DNA of 64,000 bases from Danio rerio (lineage: Eukaryota; Chordata; Actinopteri; Cypriniformes; Danionidae): contig NC_133183.1 of the NCBI RefSeq assembly GCF_049306965.1, forward strand, positions 25,229,501 through 25,293,500, written 5' to 3'. The notes below the pieces were generated by a model, which saw only the letters and a list, made by a program, of their open reading frames with translations, had not been told where the DNA came from and made no database searches. Of the stretch, positions 12,301 to 47,287 are shown piece by piece. The stretch's first letter is position 1. Every line of letters begins with the position of its first letter. The position numbers and the translations under genes were made by a program.

Positions 12301-14084
12301 ATAGTCAAACAAATCAACAGAACGTGCACATGAAAAGGCGCTAATAAAGGTTGTTGTAATGAAAACTCATGTCCAGTAGAGGCCACTCTATTCATATATT
12401 AACCAGGCCTTCCATACATTGTGCTTCTCAAGTAATTTTTTCCCCCAACCATGTGGAGGTTTCTGTGAGGAAGTAACTTTTTCACAAGCCATGTGTTTGC
12501 CGCATGGCTTTAGACAAAGATATATGCCTGTTATTGGATTTTGAATGTTAAAATAGGACAATATATTTCCAAAGGAGAAATTTATAAGAAAGAGGTTAAA
12601 TGTATTTATGACTGGTAGCCTATCTGTATTATGTGGTTACTCAAAACCACATGGTGATCAAGTGTAAGAATACAACTGTGACTTCACACAAAGCCAAAGT
12701 GTGTTTATGACCTTCTTGACCTCAACAAACACACCCCCATCTCTATGTGAATACGCTCAGTCACACATTAACAAAGTTCTGTCTGCTTTAACTAGAAGTT
12801 ACACACTAGTGTGGCAATTAAAAGATTTGCATGCACACTCACAATAACAGCTTTATGGTGTTGATTTCAGTGGCAATAAACAGGTTTAAATAAACCTTTT
12901 TTTTACTAGGGTTCAGCACCAACTGCTTATTGTAACCCAACATAACATGGATTGTGTTTAAATAATATTGAATCAAATTATGTGTATACAAACAACCAGT
13001 AAAAACTTTGGAAACATTTAATTTTCAAGTCTTTTTTGCTTACCAAAGCTGCATTTCACACATATACAGTAAAATGATACTGTTTAAATTTATTTTTTAT
13101 GACAATGAAGACTTATACATAAATAAATGGACAAATAAAAAAATAGACAAATAAATTCTGTTTTGAATTTTGTCAATTTTTTCATCCAAAAAAATATAAC
13201 AGATTTCTTTATAAAAATAAGAATTTTAATGAATTATTTAACGATTAAACACCAGAGAGAACTGATCATACATATAACAAAGAAGCAAATCATAATGTTA
13301 TATTTTTTTCAAAGGTTAACATAACAATGAAAAAATAAGTAACTATTCTGAATATTCTGCTTTCAGTCACAGGAATAAATGGCTTTTATAAAATATATTC
13401 ACCTAAATACAGTAACTAATATTAAATAACCTTTCAATATATCACTGTTTTGTCTATAAAATTACAAAAACTTTAAAACTAAAATATAACCTAATGCAAA
13501 ATATTAAACATAACAATTATGACACTGAAACAAAACTGAAAACACTTACGATTGAAGACACAAATTTTATCTTGTAGAAACACATGTCTAGAGCAGTTTA
13601 CAAAACTACTTCCAGCTCCACTGACCTTTATTGCACGCTTTGCAATTCTCTCCTCATCCCTGTCAGTCAAACCCAGAATCGATGGAGATGATTGGCTAGA
13701 AAAGTCTCTCAGTGAGGAGACACAAACACAGGCAGTGCTCATGCTGGGGTTGTGTCTGATTGGCTGTGACAAGTGCAGTGTGACCCCCTGCGGTGGCTGT
13801 GAGTTCCTTATCCTGAGAGGCCGTGATGAGTTTGATCACACCTGTCAGGATTTGACCTCTAGTATTGTGTTCTGTCTTTTCCCTGTCGCAGCTGCTCTTC
13901 GTCTTTCTTGTAGGGATTTTATCTCCACCTTTCTCTTTAAAAACACATACAACTCCCTAAAGTCACACATAAAGCTATAGCAATTGGGAGACTAAAGATT
14001 CTCAAGAATACACTTGAATTTTTATACTTATTTAGAAGTCTGAAAAAAATCTTCTTACCTTCAATTTCATTCATTTATTTTCCT
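12301..14084. other. No gene recognised; possible minus-strand exon near 13555-13775
   Basis: Mostly AT-rich unique-looking sequence. At 13550-13775 base composition rises, and the minus strand shows a good donor (CAATC|GTAAGTG, boundary near 13553) after an open frame. This could be an exon of a gene running leftward. The plus-strand frame 13552-13980 (142 codons) covers the same DNA and has no known domain. Confidence 0.35.
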
Positions 14085-14202
14085 TCAGCTTAGTCCCTAA
14101 TTTATTAGTGGTCACCACAGCGGACAGAACCACCAACTATTCTGGCATTTGTTTTATGCAGCGGATGCCCTTCCAGTACTTGGAAACACCCATACACTCT
14201 CA

Positions 14203-14297
<95 letters not shown>

Positions 14298-14474
14298 CAG
14301 CCAATTTAGTTCATTCAATTTACCTACACTGCATGTTCTTGGATTGTGGTCGAAACCGGAGCACCCGGAGATTGTGCAAACATAGAAATGCCAACTGGCC
14401 CAGTCAGGACTCGAACCAGTGACCTTCTCGCTGTTAGGGGACAGTCCTCACCACTATGCCACCATGCCGCCTCA
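14085..14474 (-). mobile_element. DANA SINE with an expanded internal (CA)n
   Basis: Minus-strand copy whose CACACA-rich middle, short in other copies, has expanded to ~45 CA units at 14207-14295. Confidence 0.87.
14207..14295. repeat. (CA)45 microsatellite inside a SINE
   Basis: Uninterrupted CA run within the DANA copy at 14085-14474. Confidence 0.98.
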
Positions 14475-16852
14475 ATTTCAAATGAAATATATTGTAATTA
14501 AGAGCCCTTTTCCCCCCAGAAAATGACAGTTAACAAATATTTTGTTATTATTGCTAATTATTTTTATTTGTTTTAAAAGAAAATCAAGGTTATTCCAACA
14601 AATACTTATTTCACAATTCTTCTGAATTCAAAAAAAGTTGTATAGTGTTGTTATTTTGTCATTTTATGCAAATGAAATGCTCTAAATGACAATATTCTGA
14701 AAGCAATGTTTTCAAAAATTTGGAGAGTAAAACAAAAATTATGTAAACTAAATATTTGTTATAGAGAATTTTCAAGTGGTCTCACTTTTTTGCTCCAAAT
14801 GTTCCCAAAGTACAACTTAGATGTTGTGAGACTCCTCAACGAATGTTCAATGACTAACTTAAAAACAAAAACAAATTAATCATTAAAACAAATGGCCCTA
14901 TCCATGGAAGAATATGTTACTTATCTCCTGATTTACTCAACACTTAAAATTAAGATGCATTTTGATCAAACAGATCACAACTGAGCAATGGTAAGGTGTG
15001 CACAGGGTCTAAAAAATGTTGAGCTTTTCCACTTTTGAGCACTTCAAGAGTAAGTCGAAACAACCAAAAAACTTCATTCATTCTATTTGAAAACATGTCA
15101 TTATTATAAACTTATGAGCAAACCTATCAACACAAACTTCACTAATTGACGAAAGTGAAGGAAAACAACCTCGAGAGAAACCAGGCTCAGTTGGGCATGA
15201 CTATTTCTTCTCTAGAAAAACTTCTTGTGCAGAGCTACAGTCTTTGGAATAAAAACAGACCAACATAAGCGCAAATGGCGTTCATATTCTAATGTCTGTT
15301 GGGAAGTGTTCCCGGCTCCGATTGCTCTAAATAATACAGACTAACAATCCTTTAGAGGATTTGGATTCCAAAAGCATTTGTGTTTTATGCGTATGCAAAT
15401 GCAAAGAGATGTGTCTCTAATCTAGTTTTAAACTGACAGAGTTAAAACCGAACTGTGCTAGAAAGGCTGACTCCTAGTTTTTAAACTAATTGTTTTGTCC
15501 CTTTAAACTGTTTATGCCATTTGCATGCTTTTGTGATCAGCGACATAAAATGATCTTAAAATGACAATGATATCACTTATTGCAATATTTTCAAAAATAT
15601 CTATCATGACAGGCCTACAAGTACTTGTGCATTGCTACTTAGCACTCCCGTAAACATAATGCAAAGTGTGATGAAATCTGAACACAAATGGTCAAAAGAC
15701 ACACATTTTACCTTGTGTTAACGGGCTCCTAATTCACCTCTTTTACAAGATGTAAGATTAGTATTTAGTTTCTCCAGAATTTCTTTGTAAACTTTCAGCT
15801 CAAAATATACATCAGATCATGTATTATATGATGCTGATTATGTGAAATTTGAAGTAAGATTACAGTGCAGCTGTTTTGTTGCCTATGCCTTTAAATGCAA
15901 ATGAGCTGGTTCTCGCTGCCCACCATTCACATGTGCATGTCTTCTTTCCTGCTGTGTCACATCAGCACAAGAGACAGCAATGAAACAGATATTCAGTTCA
16001 GAGTCAAAATACCAAGTAAGGTTACTTGATGTATTTATTGTGGAGTTTATTCAAGCCTTTCTGCAACAATGATGCACTCACAAATGTGATTATGAAGTTT
16101 GCAGTGAACACACCTACTTTGCACTTTTATACGACAGGATAAAAGTTTACAAACACTGCTATATTCATTATGCTACTACACAAAATAAACAAGATTTAAC
16201 GTCTACAAACTGGGACGTTTTTGAAACATCCTCAGATGCAGCGGTGGTAATTCCAGCGATTATGAATTACACAGCGAATTTACTTTCTTTTCATTGCTGA
16301 CAGAAAGTTGCATGTCACAATAATAAACATATTTTTGGCCATGAACTTTAACGGGAATTTTGCAAGTTTAAATCAAGAATTCTCAGTTATGATTTTTCTC
16401 CTGGCTACAGTCTAATGTTTTCAGCATTGCAGCTTTTTTCAAGCAAAACTTTCCTTTTGTGAAGGTAAGAACCAGACTCCTGCTGTCATTCAAAGGATTT
16501 GCTCCTTGATAAATAACAAAAGCGTACCTTGACCCCAATGACCCTGCTGTGGTAGACCAGGCATGACTTGTACTGAGCGAGATAGGATTTGCCATCTCAA
16601 TAGCGAGGTCAGTGATGTGATGAGCTGTCTGGGTTCTTGGGTTCATCTATGGCTGAAGGCGAGACATGGGTGTTTGTGTTAGGAAGCATTTGCTATTTTT
16701 AAAGCAAGAAAAAGTGTGCACTGTGGTGTGCGATGATGCTTCAAAAAATATTTTGTAACCTCATATTATCTTAAAAATATTTGTAGTTTTAAAACTATTT
16801 TACACCTACACTAAAATATATGACTCAATGCAAAAAAAGATTTCAGTCATTT
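14475..16852. other. No gene recognised
   Basis: AT-rich sequence with no domain-bearing frame. The minus-strand frame 16383-16646 (87 codons) matches nothing I know. Confidence 0.5.
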
Positions 16853-17485
16853 TTTTTTTTTGGCTTAGTCCCTGATTTATCAGGGGTCACCACAGCAGAA
16901 TGAATTGCCAACTAATTTTATGCAGCGGATACCCTTCTGGCTGCAACCCAGTATTGGCGACGACCACGGCGAATGAAGCTCTGCACAAGACTTTTGGCCA
17001 GCGGAGAAATTAAAATGGTCGTGCCCAACTGAGTCTGGTTCTCTCAAGGTTTTTTTTCTTCACTCCCATCAGGTGAAGTTTTTTTTTCCCTCTCCGCTGT
17101 CGCCACTGCCTCGCATGGTTCAGGATTGGTAGAGCTACGCATCTATGAATTTGCTCTTCAGTGTTTGAACTCTCAGTAATGATTAAATCACACTGAACTG
17201 AGCTGATCTGAACTGAACTGAACTTAAACACTAAAACCTGAACCACACTGTTCCAGTTACTATGACCATTTATGTGAAGCTGCTTTGACACAATCTACAT
17301 TGTAAAAGCGCTATACAAATAAAGCTGAATTGAATTGAATATTGGGAAACATCATTACATTCTTGCATTCACACATGCACTCATAAACTACGGCCAATTT
17401 TAGTTCATTCAATTTACCTACGGCATGTCTTTGGACTGTGGGGGAACCCAGACAACCCGGAGGAAACCCACACAAACACATAATT
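16853..17485 (-). mobile_element. DANA SINE split by a second retroelement
   Basis: SINE halves at 16853-16958 and 17340-17485 flank an insert. The short repeat TATTGG occurs on both sides and may be the target duplication. Confidence 0.8.
16959..17339 (+). mobile_element. LINE-tail dispersed repeat (AATAAAGCTGAATTGAATTG end)
   Basis: About 380 bases with TCTCAAGG, a T-rich tract, CGCTGTCGCC and the 3' end GCGCTATACAAATAAAGCTG followed by GAATT repeats. A second copy is at 37188-37576. The tail resembles 3' ends of L2-like LINEs or SINEs that use their machinery. The exact family is not certain. Confidence 0.6.
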
Positions 17486-18745
17486 TTTTAATTGTTCATA
17501 TTAGAAATCAAGTAATAGTTTGAAGACATCTCCCATGCAGTTATAATAAATAGTTTTTAATGTTAGTTTATAGAAAACATTCAAGCTTAAAAACCGATGT
17601 GAAACCATAACCTTACCCAGAACATTTTTAAAAACTATTTATACAATCAGATGTTTACAGTTCTAAATGATTATTTAACTAATTTGGCTGAACAGGTTTC
17701 TAGACATGACTTAACAAAATTTGGCGTACAGCACACAAGTAACTTTTGAGGCATTATTGTTGATTAATACTTTAATATCCTAAGATTATTGTGTTTTAGA
17801 ATACTCTAGAGTAACACAAGCAACTAATGGCAAAGCTTTCATTTTATTATCACTATTAGGAATGTGAAAGACCAGGTATCCCAATTGTTTCTATTTCCTC
17901 TTAGCATTCTTTCATAAGACAGCTACAAATAAACACAAGAAACGGTATGTCACAGATAAGTTAAATGGTCACTTTCTCGAGCATGCCAAAAGACACATTG
18001 TGAAATATGCATGAGAGTGATTTATGTGTGGGTTTAAGCTTGGTCATAGTGAAACGGTTAATTTCAGTTTCAAACAGCAGACATCTGGAGGAGACAGGAA
18101 GCAGAGAGGATAACGTCTATAGTGTTCTTTTGTAAGTGGAAGGTGTGATAGGGATCACTGACAACTTCTTTCACTTCTGATAAGGCACTCACTTCCGTGT
18201 TTCACTGGACAGTCAGCTTTAATAAATTAACAAAATTATTAAAACAGATTGCATAGAGTGCCTTGTTCATGCCCTGTTTTCATCTCTTTTTCTGATGAGC
18301 TGTCAATGTGTTCAAATAGTAATTAAATGTTCTGCATATAAGACAAAAAAGTTTCATTATATAATGATTGAGAAGCATTAAGATTTCATACAAGAAATAG
18401 CCTATAGGCTACAAAAGATTTTATTATTTTTTATTACTTTTTTTCTGAAAGAAAGATATAGAACAAGGACTAATTGAAAGAGACCATGAGAAAGAGAAAG
18501 AAAAAACAAACTAGTCTATTGTCAGCTGTTGTCATGGGTGGAGACTCACCTGTCCGGTCTGTCCAGAAGCGGTTTTGACTAAACAAATATTTCCAAAAAT
18601 ATGTTGAATTGCAATTTAAAGGGACCTCTAAACCCGAATTAACCTTATCATATTAGTAGGCTTTACCTCATTTACAAAAATTTTACAACAATGATTTTTT
18701 TTTACTTTTCTGACTTTTTTTTTTTTTTGCTCCGATATATTATTA
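17486..18745. other. No gene recognised
   Basis: AT-rich sequence between a SINE and the hAT at 18754, without long frames or obvious repeats. Confidence 0.5.
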
Positions 18746-18753
18746 CTCTAGGG

Positions 18754-19433
18754 CAGTGGTTCTCAAAGTGAGGGTTGGGACCCCCTGGGGGGTTGCTAGA
18801 CAACGAGAAGGGGGGGGGGGGGGGTCGCTTGGTGATACTTGGTCGCTGTCATATTTTATCCATAACCTGCAGAATAAAAAAAATAGTTTTAACTTATAAT
18901 AAATTTAATATATACTTAATATTTAAGATACATTAAAAAGAACATGGAAATAAAAAGTCATCAGCCTTTCAAATTAATTTTTTTCAATTGGACTGCGACT
19001 CCTGAGGTTATTATGCTAACATCACAGCAATAGTCGTAACAGATTGATTTTACGGTACAATGTTAAACTTTGACACCTTTACGGCACTCACATGCATTAA
19101 AAATAAAGGCCACTCCTGAACAAGAGGACAATTTCCAAGTGGCTCCAAGTCTTCAAATATAAACCAAGAATAGTCTTGTGCTGTAAACATTGTTCTCACC
19201 ATTCTCATTAAGTAATATTAGTATTAGATTAAACAAATGAATAATGATGATAAAAAAATAGACTGTTGCACTTTTTGTGTCGTCAATAAGCTTGTTTTTA
19301 TAGTTCCTATTGGTGTGTGTGCACCATTGTGTGCAATCTTTGTATGCTTATAACCACGTCCGAGCAAAGAGGGGGTTGCAAGTCAGTAGTGTTGTTATTT
19401 TATGGGTAGCAGGTTGAAAAGTTTTAACCCCTG
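18754..19433. mobile_element. hAT-type non-autonomous transposon with perfect 8-bp target duplication
   Basis: Starts CAGTGGTTCTCAAAGTG and ends GTTTTAACCCCTG, flanked on both sides by CTCTAGGG (18746-18753 and 19434-19441). The 8-bp duplication and CAGNG ends fit hAT. No transposase frame is left. It contains a G13-type run at about 18811-18823. Confidence 0.85.
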
Positions 19434-19440
19434 CTCTAGG

Positions 19441-19797
19441 GCGTCACGGTGGCGCCTCACAGCAAGATGGTCGCTTGTTCGAGTCCCGACTGGGTTAGTT
19501 GGCATTTCTGTGTGAAGCTTGCATGTTCTCCCTATGTTCGCGTGGTTTTCCTCTGGGTGCTTCTATTTCCCCCACATTTCAAAGACATGCTGTATAGGTG
19601 AATTGAATAAGTTAAATTGGCTGTAGAGTATGTGTGTGAATGCAAGAGTGTGTGGGTGCTTCCCAGAGTTGGGTTGTGACTTGAAGGGCATTCGCTGTGT
19701 AGAACATATGCTGGACAAGTTGTCGGTTCATTCCACTGTGGCGACCCCTTATTAAAAAAGCGACTGAGCCAAAATCGAATGAATGCATGAATAAATT
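19441..19797 (+). mobile_element. DANA SINE
   Basis: Plus-strand copy beginning at the target duplication of the neighbouring hAT (GCGTCACGGTGGCGCC) and ending GCGACTGAGCC plus GAATGAATGCATGAATAAAT. The A-box region is shortened by a small deletion. Confidence 0.87.
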
Positions 19798-20339
19798 TAA
19801 TTACTTTAGGTAGCTTATATGCTACTATTTCTACAAAAGGCTTTTGGTGCTGCTTGCAACAGTTAGTGTAAATGAATCAGTATGTTTGGTTGAATGTAGG
19901 CTAACCATTTTGGTCCTAACAGCTCTGGAATAAATTATTTACAAACTTACAGCTTAATTATTAGTTGCTTTAAGTGGAATAAAATTAACCAATTAGTAAT
20001 AAATCGCAGTATTAAAGCTCACAAAACGACTCATTTGCAAGTAGAATGGAATCAATTCAAATTACTCTGGCACTTTTGGTGATGAAAAATAGTCTCTTCC
20101 TGATTCCGTTTCATGGCGCCATATTAACACGCAACGCGTGTTGCACCGCCCGCCATTTCAGTATCTCTGAACTTATATTGTTGATAGCCATTTACATCAT
20201 TCATATAGGCTAGTCTTAGCCTTACGGACGTAGGCGCCGTGTGCGTTCAACAGTAAAAACGCCTTCTAATTTGACCACTGTGTAGATATTTAAATATGTA
20301 AAACTGCAATGGTAAACTATTTAATAATTAAATTTTAAT

Positions 20340-21001
20340 GTCAGCATTTTAACTGGAGCCACGCGCGTGCCCGCCACGTGGCTTTCGTTGTCGATTTTTA
20401 ACGCGCCTCCACCCATGTAATTTTTCCATCTCTCAGAAAAGGTCGTCAGTTTGTTTAAAAAGATAAGGTCAAAATTGTGTAATTTTGTTCTTTACTAATT
20501 AAACGATTGCTCAAACGAGCTAACATCACTATAACCGCCATAATTATAGCATGTTTATATATCCTACGTAAACTTTAACCGAATTTAAATATCCAGAATA
20601 CGTTTCGACAGTTTAAACTTAACTGAACAGTAGGCTAAAACACTAACGTAAACGGGTAACGTAATGATTTTATCTGAGCGATAAACAGAATGGCGATTTG
20701 CATAAGAAGTGACCTGTGTGGTTTACGTCTAAAATTAAATTCAATTAAATAAGGTAAAGCTTTTAATCCTATCTTCATCTCAAAGTGAAAAAGTATATTA
20801 ACTCTTCGTCAAGAAAAAAATAATCGCGCAATTTCGTTCGTGAAATTTAACATAGCCAGCAGCTATAGTGCACTAGTACCTCCCACATTTGGGTTCTACT
20901 ACAGACCAATCCTCGTGCACAATGCATGTAGTGGGGGAAGGCACTGGGTAGGTTTGGGATTACCTTCAAGACTGGGGAGTAGCGAGGTCTCCGGGACCAA
21001 G
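20340..21001 (+). promoter_or_regulatory. Candidate promoter and noncoding first exon of dnmt3
   Basis: The first coding exon of dnmt3 begins three bases after a splice acceptor, so a 5' exon must lie upstream. This stretch is richer in CpG than its surroundings, with a GC-rich block and CACGTG E-box near 20374. Around 20900-21000 there is a CCAAT-like sequence and a good donor (CCAAG|GTAAAA) at 21002. No TATA box is obvious. The link to dnmt3 is inferred from position only; other donors may be used. Confidence 0.3.
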
Positions 21002-21825
21002 GTAAAAATAAGGTAGGACATGTAATAATACTAAAACATTTTTCGATTTGTCATTTTCGGTGAAGACTTACGAATGTGCTGCACTAGAAAGCACTCGTCT
21101 TCGTTTCATGGTCCTAACGTTATACAATTTCACTGTATTGCAAGCGACCATTGGAGCTACACAAAGACATACTGACAAAGGCAACCAGTCTTAATACAAC
21201 GAGAACAAAGATCTGACTTATAAAAAAGTGTTTACCTACTGAATTGCCATTATTTACAAAACCTGTTATGCACCGCATGTTAGCTGTTTACCTCGTTAGG
21301 TTGAACCGACTTGCAAACTTAAAACTATACAATGCTAATAAAGATTCCAGCTTCGTTAGCGTTAACCAATTGTTTGAAAACGTTAAAACAGACAAAATCG
21401 CTGATAAGATTATAAAATAATCGCATGTTAAATACTACTACATCATAGTGATAATGTCATCCCACACATATACCAAGCGCTAAAGGCTAAATGTATGCTA
21501 TGTGTTTTATATCATGTGTTGACTTCAAGCTTTTAACGTTACTTTAGATGTCGTTAGCAGACTGAAGTGTATTGTCTATCAATTTGTCGACACCGTTGAA
21601 ACCTGTAAAAGTGAAAGCTATTTTTTAAGTGTGCCTCATTCGCGGCAAAAATTACCCCGCGAGATTTTCGTGACCTGGTAGGAGTTGTTTAACTCAACAC
21701 TTACGCAAGAGTGAGGCTGTAGTCTTTTTAGTTTCGCGGAAATTCAGTCTGCTGCCTGGTTACTCTTAGGAAACAAACCATCACTAAAGCACTAACGTTA
21801 CATGATTTTCCCAAGTACGATGCGA

Positions 21826-22085
21826 TCCTGGATTAACACCCGTGTTGGTCCTGGAACATCATTTTTGTTCGAAAATGTATGTAATACATATTTATTCCCC
21901 ACCCCTAAACCCAACCATAACTGGAAATGATTTCCAAAATCAGAGGGGAATATTAGTTGGATAACAATCATGTAGAACAGAATAAACGTTTAAACTTGAA
22001 CTTAACATAAATGGTAAACATATCTCTTAATTATGTTTTGCTGACTGGAATGTTGTTCCAGGATCAACATAAATGTGAATCCAGA
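21826..22085. mobile_element. MITE between the candidate dnmt3 first exon and the first coding exon
   Basis: TCCTGGATTAACAC and GTGAATCCAGAA, with the inner pair GGTCCTGGAACA and TGTTCCAGGATC, form inverted arms of a ~260-base element. Confidence 0.6.
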
Positions 22086-22743
22086 AACATGTCCTTCATG
22101 ATGAAATCAGGTTGACGATAAGTAAACAATGTTGCTTTAAGATCAAAATATGCTAACACATACATACAGGCGTTTCTTTACTATACAATCTTATCTGGTT
22201 GATAGTTGGCATAGTATAATCTAGTTGGTCTACTCTTTCAGTAAACATAGGATTGCAATATGTATGTCACATGCTTTACACAATAATATAATTTTATATA
22301 CTTCACAAGTTTTTGAGATTACCAAGCATATACTGTAAGAATAACTTTAATTCTCATTCAGCATTAAAAAGTAGATTCAATGTCATTTTTATCCTCATAC
22401 ACTATCTCTATCCTGGGTCTAATGTCTGATTTCATCATAAGAAACTTAGCATGATCTCAAACAAACGTCTTTACTGCTATAATGCATGTCCCCTAAAAAA
22501 AGCCAATAAATATGCTAAAATAAATAAAGGATTACATTGCATGCTGATCATCATCCACATAATGGCAAGTTGACATCTTTTTCATAGCTATGAGCTGGAT
22601 CATATAGCCTTTTCTGTCTTTGTTTAGTTTTGTTTTTTGTGCACACAAAAGTCAGCTGCCTGATCTTGCTTTGTTTGTGGTTATGATCTATTGTCTCTGG
22701 GTATTGCTGACATGCATTATTCTTTTCCCTATGAAAGCAGAAG

Positions 22744-43992
<21,249 letters not shown>

Positions 43993-45910
43993 AGCTGCTC
44001 TCTGGTCCAGATAACACTGGAGGTTCAACATCAAATCCCTCAGAAAAATGAATTTGATTGTTATTTTTAAAGCTTTCTGCAAATTCACAGAATATTTTTA
44101 ACATTTCATTAGTTTCCAATATTGAGAACTTGTTTCAAAATCCTGGTCAGTGGTCCTTGGAATGCACAGACACTTTTGGATCTGATTTTTAAAGTCATAA
44201 GTACTGTTGTTTTTAACTGTAAACGTGGAGAAAAACACACGATTCTCCACCCCGCTACCTCAGTGCCATTCTGTGATTGGTTCTTTGTCTGGAGCAATGC
44301 CTATTTATAATTGAATGAATAAGTTAACTAGCTCTCTTTTATCTGAAATCATTTTAACCTCATGGTAGCATTTTATATCACTTTTCTACAGATATGTTCC
44401 TTGTTTAGGAATGTTATTTTATTAAATATTGCATTTTTTTTTTTTAATAATAATTGGTAGTACTAATGCTGTTTTATAATGTAGAATGTTTGGCCACCAG
44501 GACCACACTGAAAACACTTCCTGTTTAGGGTCATCTGAAAACAATATTAATATACATAGATGACTTGAATTTCAATTAAATGGATGATTTAATCCAAACA
44601 AATGAAAATTCTGTAATTTACTTACTCTTCACTTGTTTCAAAGCTTTTTAAGTTCATTTCTTTTGCTGAACACAAAGATATTTTGAAGAATGTTGTAAAC
44701 TGACAGCCATTTTTTCAGATGTTGGATGTCAGTGGCGAATGGTGCCCAACATTTTTTCAAATAATTAATTTTGTGCTCATTAGAGAGAAAAAACTAGGTT
44801 TGGAACCTCCCGAAAGTAAGAAAACAGTTGGAGTGTTTTCATTTTTGGGTGAACTGTTCCTTTAAGACTGCAGCATTTTTTTTGTTTACCCCATTTGTTA
44901 CCTGTGCGCACTTCCAATTTGCAACTTTTGGCTATTGGTCTAAAACTGTGGTCACTGCAGGACGCTTTTAATTTGTTTATTTTAGAATTTGTCATGATAT
45001 ATATTTAAGAGTAAGCCCCGGTGCTAAATTTTAAGGTTTTTTGTACAACATTATGCACACTGATCAAGAGCTTAACGTGAAACAAGTGCCTACAAGCGAG
45101 CAGGCTCTATTTTTGTGATAAACGCGTTGATTTTAACTGGCATGACTTGAGAATGAATTAAAAGGAATCATTTGAGCTACTTCGCATTTGTCTAGTGCAA
45201 GTATATGAGCATTTTGTCAACCCGTGTGGTGGAAGATGTCAGTTTGGAGCTTCAGAATGTGTGTGGTAATACTGTTTGTGTTCTGTAGTTGTGTGTTTAG
45301 CATGTGTGTTTTTAAGCCTTATGCAGATGGTGATTGTGTTCAAGGATAAAAAACTTCCAATTTTAGTGAGACACGGGCCAGCTTGAGATGAATGTGAGCT
45401 TTCGTGAAACATCAGTAACTGGATTCTGTGTCCCATTGAGATGTTTATGTGTTGTAGCAAAGCTTTAGAAAGTCCCAGAATCATCTTTTATCAATGTTAA
45501 ATGTTATTAATGTGAAATGATGGTCTGTTTGTAATTTTGAGGTGCAGTATTGTCTCTTTCGGAAAAACTCCCTCAGGTCTCAACACCAGCAGGCCTCATT
45601 GGACTGGCATCTAATGTTACACTTGATTTTTTTTATTCAATACTTTGTGAACAGAATATACTATATATTTTTTACCCTTTAAATTGGCCTTAATATCTTT
45701 TTTCTGTTCTGTTTTCTTTCTGAAGGGGTCTTTAAAACCCTGTATTTTGGTGCTAAATGAATGCTTAATATTTCTGTAGGTATAGGATGGTTTTTAACTG
45801 ATGAGTTACAAGACATAGATTTTGATATCTGAAATAATCTTTATCCCTAGCTTTAATATTCCGTGCTTGTACTAACATCACTGATGAAAAATAAATTGCA
45901 CCAAACTCTT
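43993..45910 (+). other. Probable 3' untranslated region of dnmt3
   Basis: The 1.9 kb after the dnmt3 stop have no long open frame. They include a degraded short transposon near 44570-44880 (a TTTTTGGGTGAACT-type end is visible) and end at an AATAAA signal. The 3' UTR length is inferred from that signal and not from transcript data. Confidence 0.5.
45890..45895 (+). terminator. Polyadenylation signal, dnmt3
   Basis: Canonical AATAAA, followed within about 20 bases by a T-rich stretch, at the end of the probable dnmt3 3' UTR and before the repeat-bearing spacer to mapre1. Confidence 0.5.
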
Positions 45911-46365
45911 TTATTGACTGTCTTTTTATTGAAATGTCCATTGTATTAGCAAATAACTGTCAGATTTTTGCTTGTTATTAGATTGATCTATAATATTGTG
46001 CTTAGAAGCAAGAAATCAAATGCTTAAAAAAAAAAGATTATTACATATATAACGTTTGAAACTTTCTTTATACTTTATATTATCTTCATAGGATTTTAGT
46101 CATGCTTTTAATCATGTAAAATATACATTTTATTATGATCACTAAGCTAAATTTATTGTAATGCATTTTTTTAGACATACTGAAATAAAAGTCTGAAATA
46201 AAACTTATGGTTCACAAGGACTTTAATAGACTGATATTTTTGTTTATTTATTTTATTTACAATGCTTGAACAATAACAGGAAGGAACAAAAGACTGAGAT
46301 AACAATCAATTTACATTCACAATCTTTCCATCCTTATTAATAACAATACAAAGTATATTTATTCA

Positions 46366-46432
46366 TTCATTTTTTTTTTGGCTTAGTCCCTTTATTAATC
46401 TGGGGTTGGGACAGCGGAATGAACCGCCACAA
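46366..46432 (-). mobile_element. DANA SINE fragment
   Basis: Only the 3' ~65 bases (GGCTTAGTCCCTTTATTAAT ... GCGGAATGAACCGCC) remain, upstream of the mapre1 promoter. Confidence 0.75.
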
Positions 46433-46639
46433 AATTCATTAGAAATATACAAAACATTTAAATAACAAAAATTAACAAATAAAATAAATAATAAAGAAAA
46501 ATACGTAGCAGGGGAGTCGAAGTTCTCAAAAATATGAATAATAGACAAATCTTTACATCGACTGTTCTCTAAAATACATAAGTGGTTAAATTTAGTGACT
46601 TTTATTTTGACGTGACTACTTTTATTTTGTTAGAAAGCG

Positions 46640-47287
46640 GTTTGATATAGTAGGTTGATGACTTTTATTTTGACATCTGGGGCTAGTTATCGAGCGTTTG
46701 CTGTGGTTTCAGGCTTGCTGCTGCTGCTGAAGCGGCGCTTTACGAACGACACGCCGGTGAAACGGAAGATCCCGGCAGAGCGCGGACTTTCATAATTAAA
46801 TGTAAGAAGAAACATTGATTTAATAGGCTTTACACACTTTTTTTTGTTTTCACACGCCTTTTAATAGTAGTTTTGTTAATTTAAACGACGCGTTGTTTGT
46901 TTTATTGGTAGCGTAAACGTTATCGTTCAAAACTTCAGCGGATTAAAAAGCAACGGTTTTCCGTGACGCGTTAACTGTTTATATGAAGTTAAACAACACT
47001 AACAGACTAGTTTGACGCTCAAACCAGGGGTCATTCGGCATCTAACGTTAACAAAGTTCACAAAAAAGTAACTTGATTTTGTGGATACAAATATAAAACC
47101 AAACATTTTAATTGACATCAAGTAACATTCGGAAGTAAAAATTATGGTGGTGTAGGTTGAGGGTTAAAGGGTGTGAATGTATGTTTAAGGAAATGAGGCT
47201 TAACGCAATCTCTCTTCTCGTTCTCTTCTGCAACATCAGCGGAAAGAATATCTCTATCAGCTTTAAATCCTCGGTTTTGCCTCAGTC
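46640..47287 (+). promoter_or_regulatory. mapre1 promoter and 5' UTR
   Basis: A GC-richer block near 46710-46800 ends in a donor (AAAT|GTAAGA at about 46801). A T-rich acceptor precedes 47240, which starts the exon carrying the mapre1 ATG. This suggests one noncoding exon and a ~440-base intron. No TATA box was seen. The transcription start is not determined. Confidence 0.4.

Noticed and set aside
13552-13980. 142-codon plus-strand protein
   Set aside because: No domain or family pattern, and the stronger splice signal is on the other strand.
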